The notes under the pieces: model-generated
Told to the model about the DNA's origin: nothing
The model's input: only the letters and a program-made list of their open reading frames with translations
Database searches by the model: none
Program-made: the position numbers and the translations under genes
Shown: positions 24,799-33,810 of the stretch, one piece after another
How the letters are laid out: every line of letters starts with the position of its first letter
Position numbering within the stretch: position 1 is the stretch's first letter
Origin: Mucilaginibacter defluvii
Lineage (GTDB): Bacteria > Bacteroidota > Bacteroidia > Sphingobacteriales > Sphingobacteriaceae
Direction: 5' to 3'
Length of the DNA stretch: 64,000 bases
Assembly (NCBI RefSeq): GCF_039543225.1
Contig: NZ_BAABJI010000002.1
Location: 1,426,001 to 1,490,000, forward strand

Positions 24799-26850
24799 AT
24801 GGAACATCAGCATGAGCACCAGCATCACGAAATGCCGGAAATGACCGGTCATCAGCATGACAAGCACCATAACGCCGATCACGGCAGCGATCAGCACATG
24901 GGTCATGCAGGCCATGACCACTACGCCATGATCGCGGATTTTCGAAAGCGTTTCTATGTCGTACTGGTGCTAACGATACCCATATTACTGCTATCACCGA
25001 TGATCCAACATTGGCTGCATTGGCAGCTCAGCTTTTCCGGCAGTCAGTATATACTTTTCGTACTTTCCAGCATTGTATTTGTTTACGGCGGCTGGCCGTT
25101 CTTAACCGGGTGGTTTTCAGAAATGAAAGCTAAAAATCCCGGCATGATGACTCTCATCGGATTTGCCATCACGGTCGCCTATGTTTACAGTGCCGCCACT
25201 GTTTTCGGCTTGAAAGGCATGGACTTCTTTTGGGAACTCGCTACACTGATCCTGATCATGCTGCTTGGGCACTGGATCGAGATGAAGTCAGTGGCAGGCG
25301 CGTCACGGGAGTTAGAACTGCTGGTACAGTTAATGCCTTCCGATGCACACCTGGTACACGGCGAGCATATCATGGATGTCAAAACGGATACGCTGAAAGA
25401 AAACGACCTGATCCTTATTAAGCCAGGCGAAAAGATCGCTGCTGACGGTCTAGTGGAAGAAGGCGACAGCTATTTAAATGAGTCCATGCTGACCGGTGAA
25501 TCAGCGCCGGTACAAAAAACCAAAGGGCAAAAGGTGATCGCGGGTTCCGTGAACGGGAATGGCTCCTTAAAAATACGCGTCACCCACAGCGGTAAAGATT
25601 CCTACCTGTTTAAAGTTGTTGACCTAGTGCGAAGTGCACAGGAAGCCAAATCGAATACGCAACTGTTAGCCGATAAAGCGGCCAGGTGGCTGACGCTTAT
25701 TGCGCTGTTAGCCGGTATAGCAACATTTGTGGTCTGGATCAGCCTGGGCCGTGACCTGGCATTTGCAATGGAACGCATGGTAACGGTCATTGTCATATGC
25801 TGCCCCCATGCACTTGGCCTGGCGGTGCCGCTGGTGGTAGCAAAATCCACTTCCTTGTCTGCCCAGCATGGACTGCTGATCAAAAACAGAACGGCATTCG
25901 AAAACGCCCGGAAGATCACTTCCATTGTGTTTGACAAGACTGGAACGCTGACGAAAGGAAAATTTGAAGTGTCACGAATTGTAGCGGGTGACGGCCAGAA
26001 TGAAGACGAAATCATTCGATTAGCCGGAGCATTGGAAAGCAATTCCGAACATCCGATAGCCACTGGTATTACAGCCGAAGCGACTAAAAGAAAGTTGAAA
26101 CTGCCATTAGCAAGTGACTTTAAAGCGATCACAGGTAGAGGCGTTGAAGCCATAGTAGAACAAAAGCGCATTATGGTAGTCAGTCCCGGCTACCTGGAAG
26201 AAAACAAGGTACAGCTTCCGGCAAATTACAATCAGGCAGGTAACGAGACTGTCGTTTTTGTGTTGATTGACGACCAGATGGCGGGCTTTATCGCGCTGGC
26301 AGACACCGTCAGACCCGAGTCAGCAGATGCGATTGCAACATTGCATGAGAATGGGATTAAGTCGTTATTGCTGACGGGTGATAACAAACAGGTCGCGGAA
26401 AGCGTGAGTGAACAACTCCGGATGGATGGCTTCTTTGCGGAAGTGTTGCCGCACCAAAAATTGGAAAAAATCAAAGACCTCCAGCAAAAAGGCGAATTTG
26501 TAGCGATGACCGGCGATGGTGTGAATGACGCGCCCGCGCTGGCGCAGGCCGATATTGGCATTGCTGTTGGCTCAGGCAGCGATATTGCAGCAGAGACAGC
26601 CGGAATCGTATTGGTAAACAGCAATCCTAAAGACATTGTTAAATTGATCCTTTTTGGCAAAGCCACTTACCGAAAAATGATACAAAACCTGTCCTGGGCA
26701 ACAGGTTATAACGTGGTAACGATACCGCTTGCTGCCGGTGTGCTTTACGATCAGGGAATTTTGCTTAGCCCTGCGATAGGTGCAGTATTGATGACGGTTA
26801 GCACGGTTGTTGTAGCAATTAATGCAAGCTTACTGAAGGTCAAAACTTAA
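24799..26850 (+). CDS. copB: CopB-type (P1B-3) copper ATPase
   Basis: A 683-residue inner-membrane pump. The N-terminus is His-rich (HQHEHQHHE...) instead of carrying an HMA domain. The transmembrane metal site is CPH (C335-P-H337). Phosphorylation site DKTGT is at D379, with TGES, TGDN and GDGVND all present. TM7 YN and TM8 MTVST agree with P1B-3, usually associated with Cu(II)/Cu(I)/Ag(I). It complements CopA and presumably exports copper from the cytosol. Complete. Confidence 0.92.
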   Translation: MEHQHEHQHHEMPEMTGHQHDKHHNADHGSDQHMGHAGHDHYAMIADFRKRFYVVLVLTIPILLLSPMIQHWLHWQLSFSGSQYILFVLSSIVFVYGGWPFLTGWFSEMKAKNPGMMTLIGFAITVAYVYSAATVFGLKGMDFFWELATLILIMLLGHWIEMKSVAGASRELELLVQLMPSDAHLVHGEHIMDVKTDTLKENDLILIKPGEKIAADGLVEEGDSYLNESMLTGESAPVQKTKGQKVIAGSVNGNGSLKIRVTHSGKDSYLFKVVDLVRSAQEAKSNTQLLADKAARWLTLIALLAGIATFVVWISLGRDLAFAMERMVTVIVICCPHALGLAVPLVVAKSTSLSAQHGLLIKNRTAFENARKITSIVFDKTGTLTKGKFEVSRIVAGDGQNEDEIIRLAGALESNSEHPIATGITAEATKRKLKLPLASDFKAITGRGVEAIVEQKRIMVVSPGYLEENKVQLPANYNQAGNETVVFVLIDDQMAGFIALADTVRPESADAIATLHENGIKSLLLTGDNKQVAESVSEQLRMDGFFAEVLPHQKLEKIKDLQQKGEFVAMTGDGVNDAPALAQADIGIAVGSGSDIAAETAGIVLVNSNPKDIVKLILFGKATYRKMIQNLSWATGYNVVTIPLAAGVLYDQGILLSPAIGAVLMTVSTVVVAINASLLKVKT

Positions 26851-26859
26851 TCTACAAAA

Positions 26860-27090
26860 ATGAAAGACGATCAGACATTTCAAATTGAATATCAATCAGG
26901 CAATGATGTGCAAGCCGTGCAGGTTGTGCATTCCAGTGAAACCTACGACTTTGAACTAAACGGAAAACAAACCGCCATCATCAACAATGGCGATAATTCC
27001 TGGAGTTTAGCCAGTGGCGACCTGGACCAGCTGACCGTTAATTTAATTGGGGACGCGATTGAAAAATTTTATAAAAAACAGGGCTGGTAA
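26860..27090 (+). CDS. Small hypothetical cytosolic protein
   Basis: A 76-residue protein with no signal peptide, rich in Asp/Gln/Asn, with alternating polar and aliphatic residues predicting a small beta fold. It follows copB by 9 bp and is likely co-transcribed. I do not recognise the family and no metal motif is visible. Confidence 0.6.
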   Translation: MKDDQTFQIEYQSGNDVQAVQVVHSSETYDFELNGKQTAIINNGDNSWSLASGDLDQLTVNLIGDAIEKFYKKQGW

Positions 27091-27114
27091 AACAAAGGCA
27101 AAGTAGCAATTCTT

Positions 27115-27145
27115 TTGCCCGGTCAATTGATTATCATTACTTTTG
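27115..27145 (+). promoter_or_regulatory. Consensus promoter close to ATG
   Basis: TTG (27115-27117), 20-bp spacer, TACTTTTG (27138-27145): a full match to the Bacteroidota consensus, ending 5 nt before the ATG at 27151. Confidence 0.75.
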
Positions 27146-27150
27146 TATAA

Positions 27151-27549
27151 ATGAAAAGGTTCATAGCCATCTTCTTGATCCTGCTGTATGCCGGTGTCTC
27201 TTCGGGCACCAGCCTGACCCTGCATTACTGCATGGGTGAGTTACAGGGAATGAGCCTGAACCAGCAGCGAAGCGATCACTGTGAAAACTGTGGAATGCTG
27301 AAGAGCAAAGCACTGAAAAACAAATGCTGCAAGGACAAACAGCATGAATTCAAAATTGGAAAGGAACAGCGGGTTGCTAGTTTCAGCTTTCAGTTTGCTG
27401 CCCTGTTTCCGGTCGTTCTACCCGCCAGATCTACTAATCTGAAGTCTGTAGATGTGCATTCGCTCGCAGTGGTTTATCCGGTAAGCCAAAGTCCCCCGAT
27501 AGGAATTGGTAAACCTGTTTACCTGCTTAATCGAACATTCCGTATTTAA
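27151..27549 (+). CDS. HYC_CC_PP family exported protein
   Basis: A 132-residue protein with a signal-like helix (FIAIFLILLYAGVSSG). Then LHYCMG (the HYC motif, about residues 25-30), CENCG, a CC pair in NKCCKDK (about 51-57), and a PP pair in QSPPIGIG near the C-terminus. This is the diagnostic order of the HYC_CC_PP family, found near metal resistance genes in Bacteroidota. Function not established; the Cys/His residues suggest a periplasmic metal ligand protein. A consensus promoter lies directly upstream. Confidence 0.75.
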   Translation: MKRFIAIFLILLYAGVSSGTSLTLHYCMGELQGMSLNQQRSDHCENCGMLKSKALKNKCCKDKQHEFKIGKEQRVASFSFQFAALFPVVLPARSTNLKSVDVHSLAVVYPVSQSPPIGIGKPVYLLNRTFRI

Positions 27550-27739
27550 TTCCCCACCTTTTCGACTTCTCAAATCTTTCTGATTCGAGAAGTTCCCTCA
27601 CGCCTGCGATTTCCTGAAAATGCTTGTATGCCATGTCGGCTACAGCAACCATGCTGCTTTATGTTCTGCAGGGATGGCTTTGGCTTATCGCACCCAATGA
27701 TTTCAAACCCTTTTAATAATTTTTAATAATTCTTCAACA

Positions 27740-27997
27740 ATGAGAAAGCTATTTGTAATTGCCCTGTCGTTAACCGTTTCTGCTTCAAATTTATTTGCCG
27801 CTCAACAATTACCTGCTCAGAAAAAAGCAAAAACACAGAAGGCCGATACTGCTAAGGTACAGTATACGTGCCCAATGGATACCGACGTCATTGCTGCTAA
27901 GCCGGGTAAATGCCCCAAATGCGGCATGAATCTGGTGAAAAAAGAAACGTCCAAAGCGCCGGGTAAACAAAGTAATTCCATGAACCATATGCACTAA
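27740..27997 (+). CDS. Exported single heavy-metal-binding-domain protein
   Basis: An 85-residue protein: signal peptide (to about residue 21), basic linker, then one heavy-metal-binding domain (VQYTCPMDTDV...KCPKCGMNLVKKE). The same domain is fused to an oxidase and to both RND adaptors in this window. As a free protein it could deliver copper to CusA/adaptors; its stop lies 4 bp before cusA. Role inferred from context. Confidence 0.78.
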   Translation: MRKLFVIALSLTVSASNLFAAQQLPAQKKAKTQKADTAKVQYTCPMDTDVIAAKPGKCPKCGMNLVKKETSKAPGKQSNSMNHMH

Positions 27998-28001
27998 TTA
28001 T

Positions 28002-29303
28002 ATGATAGATCAACTGATTTCCTTTTCGATGAGGAACCGGTTTCTGGTCTTGCTGGTGGCATTAATTCTGTTTGGCTGGGGTGTATACTCGGTCAAACAG
28101 AATAAAATTGATGCGATACCTGACTTGTCCGAAAACCAGGTGATCGTATTTACTGAATGGATGGGGCGCAGTCCGCAGATCATAGAAGATCAGGTAACTT
28201 ATCCGTTGGTTACCAATCTACAAGGCTTACCGCAGGTGAAATATGTACGCGGCACCTCCATGTTCGGGATGAGCTTTGTGTACATTATCTTCAATGACAA
28301 TACAGATGTTTACTGGGCAAGGGAAAGGGTGCTTGAAAAACTTAACTACGCATCGCGGTTACTACCGCAAGGTGTAACGCCGACACTTGGTCCTGATGGT
28401 ACAGGTGTTGGTCATATTCTGTGGTATACGCTCGATGCGCCAGGGATCGATTTGGGGGAACAGCGTGCCATCCAGGATTGGTACGTCAAATTTGGACTCC
28501 AAAATGTTCCGGGCGTAAGTGAGATCGCCTCTTTTGGCGGATTCCAGAAACAATACCAGGTCAATGTAAACCCCAACAAACTTAACTATTATAAAGTATC
28601 CCTACCGGAGGTTATCCGTGCTGTTCGTAGCAATAATAACGAAGCTGGCGGCAGAAAACTGGAAATGGGTGATGTCGGCTATATTATCAAAACCAGTGGC
28701 TACCTGAATTCCATTGATCAAATCAGCCGCCTGCCCATTGCCTCACGGAATTCCATACCTGTAACGGTCGGTGATATTGGAACTGTACAAATGACCGGAG
28801 AAACCAGGCTGGGCATATTTGACCTGAACGGCCAGGGAGAAGCAGTAGGCGGTATTGTCGTAATGCGGTACGGAGAAAATGCGGACGAAGTGATTCGCAA
28901 CGTGAAAGCCAAAATGCAAGATGTCGCCAAGGGCCTTCCAAAGGGCGTGAAATTCAATATAGTTTATGACCGGAGCGGCCTGATTGAAGAATCGGTAAAC
29001 TCGATAAAGCATACGCTGATAGAAGAAATGATTGTTGTTTCACTGGTGGTGATTATCTTCTTGCTACACTGGAGAAGCGCTGTCAGTATCATTATTCAGA
29101 TTCCGATTACCATTGCAGCCAGCTTTATCGTATTGAATGCCCTGAATATCAGTTCCAATATCATGTCCCTGACCGGAATCGCCCTGGCGATCGGCGTTAT
29201 TGTCGACAACGGTATTATCATGGCCGAGAATGCATATAAAAATCTCGCGGTCAGGCAGGCAGAATTAAATAAAGAAGCAAACCTAAAAACAGATAAGAAC
29301 TGA
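28002..29303 (+). CDS. cusA: CusA-type RND copper efflux pump, N-terminal part
   Basis: 433 residues equal to the first ~40% of a heavy-metal RND pump. They include TM1 (FLVLLVALILFGWGVYSV), the first periplasmic lobe, and TM2-TM4, ending just after AIGVIVDNGIIMAENAYK. That TM4 signature is of the monovalent-cation (Cu/Ag) type. The frame stops in the cytosolic loop after TM4. The next gene begins with ATG overlapping this stop by one base (TGATG). Together the halves give about 1076 residues, the normal length for CusA, so the gene is split by a frameshift or expressed as coupled halves. Confidence 0.82.
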   Translation: MIDQLISFSMRNRFLVLLVALILFGWGVYSVKQNKIDAIPDLSENQVIVFTEWMGRSPQIIEDQVTYPLVTNLQGLPQVKYVRGTSMFGMSFVYIIFNDNTDVYWARERVLEKLNYASRLLPQGVTPTLGPDGTGVGHILWYTLDAPGIDLGEQRAIQDWYVKFGLQNVPGVSEIASFGGFQKQYQVNVNPNKLNYYKVSLPEVIRAVRSNNNEAGGRKLEMGDVGYIIKTSGYLNSIDQISRLPIASRNSIPVTVGDIGTVQMTGETRLGIFDLNGQGEAVGGIVVMRYGENADEVIRNVKAKMQDVAKGLPKGVKFNIVYDRSGLIEESVNSIKHTLIEEMIVVSLVVIIFLLHWRSAVSIIIQIPITIAASFIVLNALNISSNIMSLTGIALAIGVIVDNGIIMAENAYKNLAVRQAELNKEANLKTDKN

Positions 29304-31234
29304 TGTGGCCGAATTTTAAAAAAGGGACTAATGATTATGTCAGGCTCAGCAACGCTGAGCGCCTTGAAATTATAGAAAGGTCTTGCAAGCAGGTATCGCG
29401 TGGTGTATTTTACTCTACCATTATCATCATTGCCTCGTTTTTGCCGGTTTTTTTGCTAACCGGTCAGGAAGGAAAACTCTTTCACCCGCTGGCTTATACG
29501 AAAACGTTCATCCTGATTATAGATGCCCTGCTCGTCGTCACATTGGCACCGGTCACCATCTCCTTTTTTATGAAGGGAAGGTTTAAGGATGACACTCACA
29601 ACCCTATCAACCGATTATTGGAGCGCGTGTACGAGCCGGTAATCCGGGCCTGTATGCGCAACCGGAAAATAACTTTAGGAATTAATGTCCTTGCCCTGCT
29701 TATCAGCATTCCGCTGCTATTGAATATGGGGCGTGAGTTCTTTCCGCCACTTGACGAACAATCCGTATTGTTTATGCCGGTGACCCTGCCTGATATTTCT
29801 AATACAGAGGCCAAGAGAATTCTGCAGGTGCAGGACAAGATCATTAGCATGCAGCCCGAAGTAGCCAAGGTCCTTGGTAAGGCAGGACGAGCCAGTACCG
29901 CAACGGATAATTCCCCTATTAGTATGATTGAGACGATCATTATGCTGAAACCGAAAGACCAGTGGCGGCCCGGAATGACAAAAAAGAAGATTATCGAAGA
30001 ATTGGACCGCAAGCTGCAAATTCCCGGCGTGGTTAATGGCTGGACGCAGCCTATCATCAACCGGATCAACATGCTTTCTACCGGTATACGCACCGACGTA
30101 GGCGTAAAAGTCTATGGACAAAATCTGGACACCATCAGTGCAGCCTCCGAAAAGGTTAGTTCATTGCTGAAAGGTATTCCAGGGGTCAATGACTTATACG
30201 TAGAGCCTGTTACGGGCGGGAAATATCTGACGATGGATATCAAGCGCGAAGCATTGGGCCGGTTCGGGCTTTCTGTAGACGACGTGAATACAGTTGTAGA
30301 ATCTGCCATTGGCGGCGCACCGGTAGCCACGACAGTAGAAGGGCGCAGGCGTTTCTCAGTCAATGTAAGGCTGGCCCAGGACTTTCGCAACAGCCTGGAA
30401 AGCTTTAAGCGCATTCCGGTACAAACAGCCACAATGGGTAGTATCCCACTTTCCGAAGTAGCTGACATTCGCTTTGAGGATGGGCCGCCCATGATCAATT
30501 CTGAAAATGCGCTGCTCAGGGGGGCGGTTATGTTTAACGTCCGGGGACGGGACCTGGGTAATACGGTCGATGAAGCAATTAAAAGACTGAATGCATCCCT
30601 GAGCCTGTCCAAAGGTTATTATATTGAATGGAGCGGACAGTATGAGAACCTGATCCGCGGGCAGAAAACCCTGCTGCTCATCCTGCCTGTGGTACTGATC
30701 ATCATCTTTCTGGCCTTGTACCTCGCTTTCAAATCCGCCCGCGAAGCCTTTTTGAGTCTGATCACCATACCATTCGCCCTCATTGGCGGGGTATTCATGG
30801 TTTACTTCTATGGCGTAAACCTATCGATTGCAGTGGCCGTAGGGTTCATCGCATTGTTTGGCATAGCAGTGGAAACCGGTGTGGTCATGGTCATTTATCT
30901 CAATGATGCCATGCGGCAACTGGTGGAAGTTAAAGGAAACTCCAAAGACAGTATCACCAGGGACGATTTGCGTGAATATGTGATTCATGGTGCAGCTAAA
31001 CGGCTGCGACCCAAAATCATGACCGTAAGTGTAGCCCTGTTCGGCCTAATTCCTGTGCTTTGGTCTACCGGTGTTGGCAGCGACGTGATGCAACCTATTG
31101 TATTACCAATGATCGGCGGCGTACTGACCTCTTCCACCCATATTTTGCTGGTCACACCACTGATATTTTTAATGACAAAAGAATACGAACTAAAAAAGTT
31201 TGGAAAATTGGAGGTATACGATGTCAAGCATTAA
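29303..31234 (+). CDS. cusA: CusA-type RND copper efflux pump, C-terminal part
   Basis: 643 residues resuming in the loop before TM5 (RGVFYSTIIIIASFLPVFLL) and running through the second periplasmic lobe and TM7-TM12 to the end of a normal CusA. The ATG overlaps the stop of the upstream half (TGATG), so translational coupling could make a two-chain pump. Alternatively, one inserted base near 29300 restores a single reading frame. In-frame upstream reading meets a TAA at 29294, so any fusion point must lie in the few bases between. Met-rich copper relay residues were not mapped. Confidence 0.82.
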   Translation: MWPNFKKGTNDYVRLSNAERLEIIERSCKQVSRGVFYSTIIIIASFLPVFLLTGQEGKLFHPLAYTKTFILIIDALLVVTLAPVTISFFMKGRFKDDTHNPINRLLERVYEPVIRACMRNRKITLGINVLALLISIPLLLNMGREFFPPLDEQSVLFMPVTLPDISNTEAKRILQVQDKIISMQPEVAKVLGKAGRASTATDNSPISMIETIIMLKPKDQWRPGMTKKKIIEELDRKLQIPGVVNGWTQPIINRINMLSTGIRTDVGVKVYGQNLDTISAASEKVSSLLKGIPGVNDLYVEPVTGGKYLTMDIKREALGRFGLSVDDVNTVVESAIGGAPVATTVEGRRRFSVNVRLAQDFRNSLESFKRIPVQTATMGSIPLSEVADIRFEDGPPMINSENALLRGAVMFNVRGRDLGNTVDEAIKRLNASLSLSKGYYIEWSGQYENLIRGQKTLLLILPVVLIIIFLALYLAFKSAREAFLSLITIPFALIGGVFMVYFYGVNLSIAVAVGFIALFGIAVETGVVMVIYLNDAMRQLVEVKGNSKDSITRDDLREYVIHGAAKRLRPKIMTVSVALFGLIPVLWSTGVGSDVMQPIVLPMIGGVLTSSTHILLVTPLIFLMTKEYELKKFGKLEVYDVKH

Positions 31235-32474
31235 AAAAAGCATTCTGGTTTTCGTATCTCTGCTGAGCGCACCCGCTGCTTTCAGCCAGAACATATTATC
31301 CCTGGATTCCATTATAGCCCGAATAGATCAGCAAAACGCTAACCTGCGGGCGTATACAAGCCGGGCTCAAAGCCAGGTGGCCAAATCGCAGGGGTCCACG
31401 GCACAGATGGCCCCGATGATAGGTGCGGGCACCTGGATGACGCCGTACCCCGGTACAAAAGTCATGGATGAAACTGATAAGGGGGCATGGATGCTCTCCG
31501 CCGAACAGGATATCACCAATCCTGCCAAACTCAGACGAAAACAAGCGTACGAAAATTCTTTAGCCGCTGTTGAACTGGAAGGCCGGAACGTAGCGTTAAA
31601 TGACGTTCGCACACAGGCGAAGAAACTATACTATGGTTGGCTGGTGGCCAGTAAAAAAATGAGCGTACTGAAAGAAAATGAGCGCATCCTAACCACGCTG
31701 AATAAGTTGGCAAAGATCCGTTATCCGTATAATAAAGCTACATTGAGCAGTGTATACAGTGCCGAGGGCAGGCTTGCCGAAGTACAGAACATGCAGTTGA
31801 TGACAGAAGCGGATATGCGAAAAAAGATGTATCAGTTGAATACCCTGATGAACCGTCCGGCCAGTTCAGCATTTGCCATCGACACGGCTTACCAACTGAA
31901 ATTTATCCCTGTAGCTGTTGCTGATACAGCTTATCTAAGTTCTGCAAAAAGCGTTGTGCGGCAAATGGATAAAAATATCAGTTCGATGAACTTGAACATC
32001 GACGCAATGAAAGCAGAAGCTAAACCGGATTTCCGGTTGCGCCTGGATAATATGTTCAATAGAGCGCCGATGATGCCGACACAATTTACGGCGATGGCGA
32101 TGGTATCCATACCGATTGCGCCCTGGTCTTCCAAAATGTACAAATCAGGGGTTAAATCGATGCAATACAGCATTGAGGCAATGAGAAACGAGCGGCAGGC
32201 TATGCTGATTGAAACAGAAAACATGGTTGCTTCCATGTTAACAGATATTACGACTATGCAACGCCGTTTAAAAAATTTCGAGCAAAAAATTCTACCTGCC
32301 CTGCAAAAAAGCTTTGATGCCAACAGGATCGCCTATGAAGAAAACACACTTGCTCTGCCTCAGGTTATGACCTCTTGGGAGACTTACAATATGAACCGGA
32401 TGAATTATCTGGATGAATTACAGGCTTATTACTTGATGACCGCAGATTATGAAAAAGAGATTGAAAAGAATTAG
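31221..32474 (+). CDS. cusC: TolC-family outer membrane efflux protein (Cus-type)
   Basis: A 417-residue outer-membrane channel component with signal peptide (SILVFVSLLSAPAAFS) and two long coiled-coil helical halves typical of TolC. Start chosen at 31221 because of a strong GGAGGT ribosome-binding site at 31210-31215. The coding region overlaps the cusA end by 14 bp. Met-rich stretches (MMPTQFTAMAMVS) suit copper passage. Part of the tripartite Cus system. Confidence 0.85.
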   Translation: MSSIKKSILVFVSLLSAPAAFSQNILSLDSIIARIDQQNANLRAYTSRAQSQVAKSQGSTAQMAPMIGAGTWMTPYPGTKVMDETDKGAWMLSAEQDITNPAKLRRKQAYENSLAAVELEGRNVALNDVRTQAKKLYYGWLVASKKMSVLKENERILTTLNKLAKIRYPYNKATLSSVYSAEGRLAEVQNMQLMTEADMRKKMYQLNTLMNRPASSAFAIDTAYQLKFIPVAVADTAYLSSAKSVVRQMDKNISSMNLNIDAMKAEAKPDFRLRLDNMFNRAPMMPTQFTAMAMVSIPIAPWSSKMYKSGVKSMQYSIEAMRNERQAMLIETENMVASMLTDITTMQRRLKNFEQKILPALQKSFDANRIAYEENTLALPQVMTSWETYNMNRMNYLDELQAYYLMTADYEKEIEKN

Positions 32475-33810
32475 CTGGACGTTTCTTCTACTCGCTACAC
32501 TGGCCTTCATATTTGTGAGTTGTAACCATCAGTCCAAGAAACAGAAAGGTCAGCAAAGCCAATCGGCGCAATATACTTGCCCCATGCATCCCCAGGTTGT
32601 AAGTGACCATCCTGGCAGCTGCCCCATATGCGGTATGGATTTAGTCAAAAAATCTGGCAGCGAGAAAGATACCTTACAGGTTCCTGCTGATCTGGCTTCG
32701 TTGATCAAATCGCCTAACGGTACCGTGGTGTCTAATATTGACATAATCAGTCCGGAAGAAAAAACGATGCAGGACTCTCTCATTGCACCGGGTGTGATCA
32801 CTTATGATACCCGCAGGCAAAATGTGGTAGCAGCCCGCTTTGGAGGCAGAATAGAAAAACTGTACCTGAAATATCAATATCAGCCGGTAAGCAAAGGCCA
32901 GCTTGTCGCTGAGATATACAGTCCGGAGCTTGTGACTGCCCAGCGGGAACTTTTGTACATTCTGAAAACAGACAAAGACAATCAATCGCTGATCAGTGGT
33001 GCCGTTCAGAAGCTGAAATTACTTGGCGTAACCAGCCAGCAGGTCAACACCCTAATGCGAACCGGACGGGAATACTATCGTTTTCCGTTATACAGCCCTT
33101 ATACCGGTTATTTGGTGGGGGCGTCTGCTCCAGCCCCCCGGGCCATGAACCAGCCTGCCGCAGCGGCAACGGCTGAAGACGATGGCATGAACAACAGTGG
33201 CGGTATGGGCACTTCCGGTGGAGGTATGAGCAGCGGCACGACAAGTGCTGCTGCCATCAATACTGCTCAGCCTGGAACAGGTCTCTTACAGGAAGGCGGA
33301 TACGTCAGTGCAGGTCAAACTTTGTTTAACATTATTAACCCAAGCGAACTTTGGGCAGAAATCAATATTTCCACGTCGCAGGCTGCCAGCTTTAACAAAA
33401 ACGCCAGGGTCATGGTGATTGCGGATGACGGGAAAAAAACACAAGGTCGCATCGAACTCATTCAGCCTTTTTACGATCAGGGATCAACCTTTACCAAAGT
33501 CAGGATCAGTTTAAACAACAGTTCCCGTAACCTTCGCATCGGTCAGTTGATCAAAGCGTCTGTTGAGGGCAAGCCAATTCCTGGTCTATGGATACCATCA
33601 TCGGCTTTGCTCGACCTTGGTACACGTCGGGTGGCTTTTGTCAGAAAAAATCATGCACTTTCACCTGTGCCGGTCACTGGTGGTGCAGAGGTATTGAATT
33701 GGGTACAGATACGAAGGGGACTAGCAGCCAACGATGAGGTTGCTGCTAACGCGCAGTTCCTGGTGGATAGTGAAAGTTTTATCGAAACGAAAGAAGAAAA
33801 CAAGGAATGA
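32449..33810 (+). CDS. cusB: CusB-like RND periplasmic adaptor with heavy-metal-binding domain (1)
   Basis: A 453-residue lipoprotein adaptor (lipobox near FVSC-N, about residue 25). A heavy-metal-binding domain comes first (YTCPMHPQ... CPICGMDLV). The barrel-sandwich hybrid/hairpin and beta-barrel parts of a membrane-fusion protein follow (RIEKLYLKYQYQPVSKGQLVAEIYSPEL). A Gly/Ala/Ser/Met-rich insertion lies in the hybrid domain (about 225-285). It overlaps the TolC gene by 26 bp and the next adaptor by 4 bp. It bridges CusA and the outer-membrane channel. Confidence 0.87.
   Translation: MKKRLKRISWTFLLLATLAFIFVSCNHQSKKQKGQQSQSAQYTCPMHPQVVSDHPGSCPICGMDLVKKSGSEKDTLQVPADLASLIKSPNGTVVSNIDIISPEEKTMQDSLIAPGVITYDTRRQNVVAARFGGRIEKLYLKYQYQPVSKGQLVAEIYSPELVTAQRELLYILKTDKDNQSLISGAVQKLKLLGVTSQQVNTLMRTGREYYRFPLYSPYTGYLVGASAPAPRAMNQPAAAATAEDDGMNNSGGMGTSGGGMSSGTTSAAAINTAQPGTGLLQEGGYVSAGQTLFNIINPSELWAEINISTSQAASFNKNARVMVIADDGKKTQGRIELIQPFYDQGSTFTKVRISLNNSSRNLRIGQLIKASVEGKPIPGLWIPSSALLDLGTRRVAFVRKNHALSPVPVTGGAEVLNWVQIRRGLAANDEVAANAQFLVDSESFIETKEENKE

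Noticed and set aside
27565..27593. ACTTCTC/GAGAAGT hairpin after the HYC_CC_PP gene as a terminator
   Set aside because: Stem is 7 bp with a 15-nt loop and no T-run follows; support is too weak.
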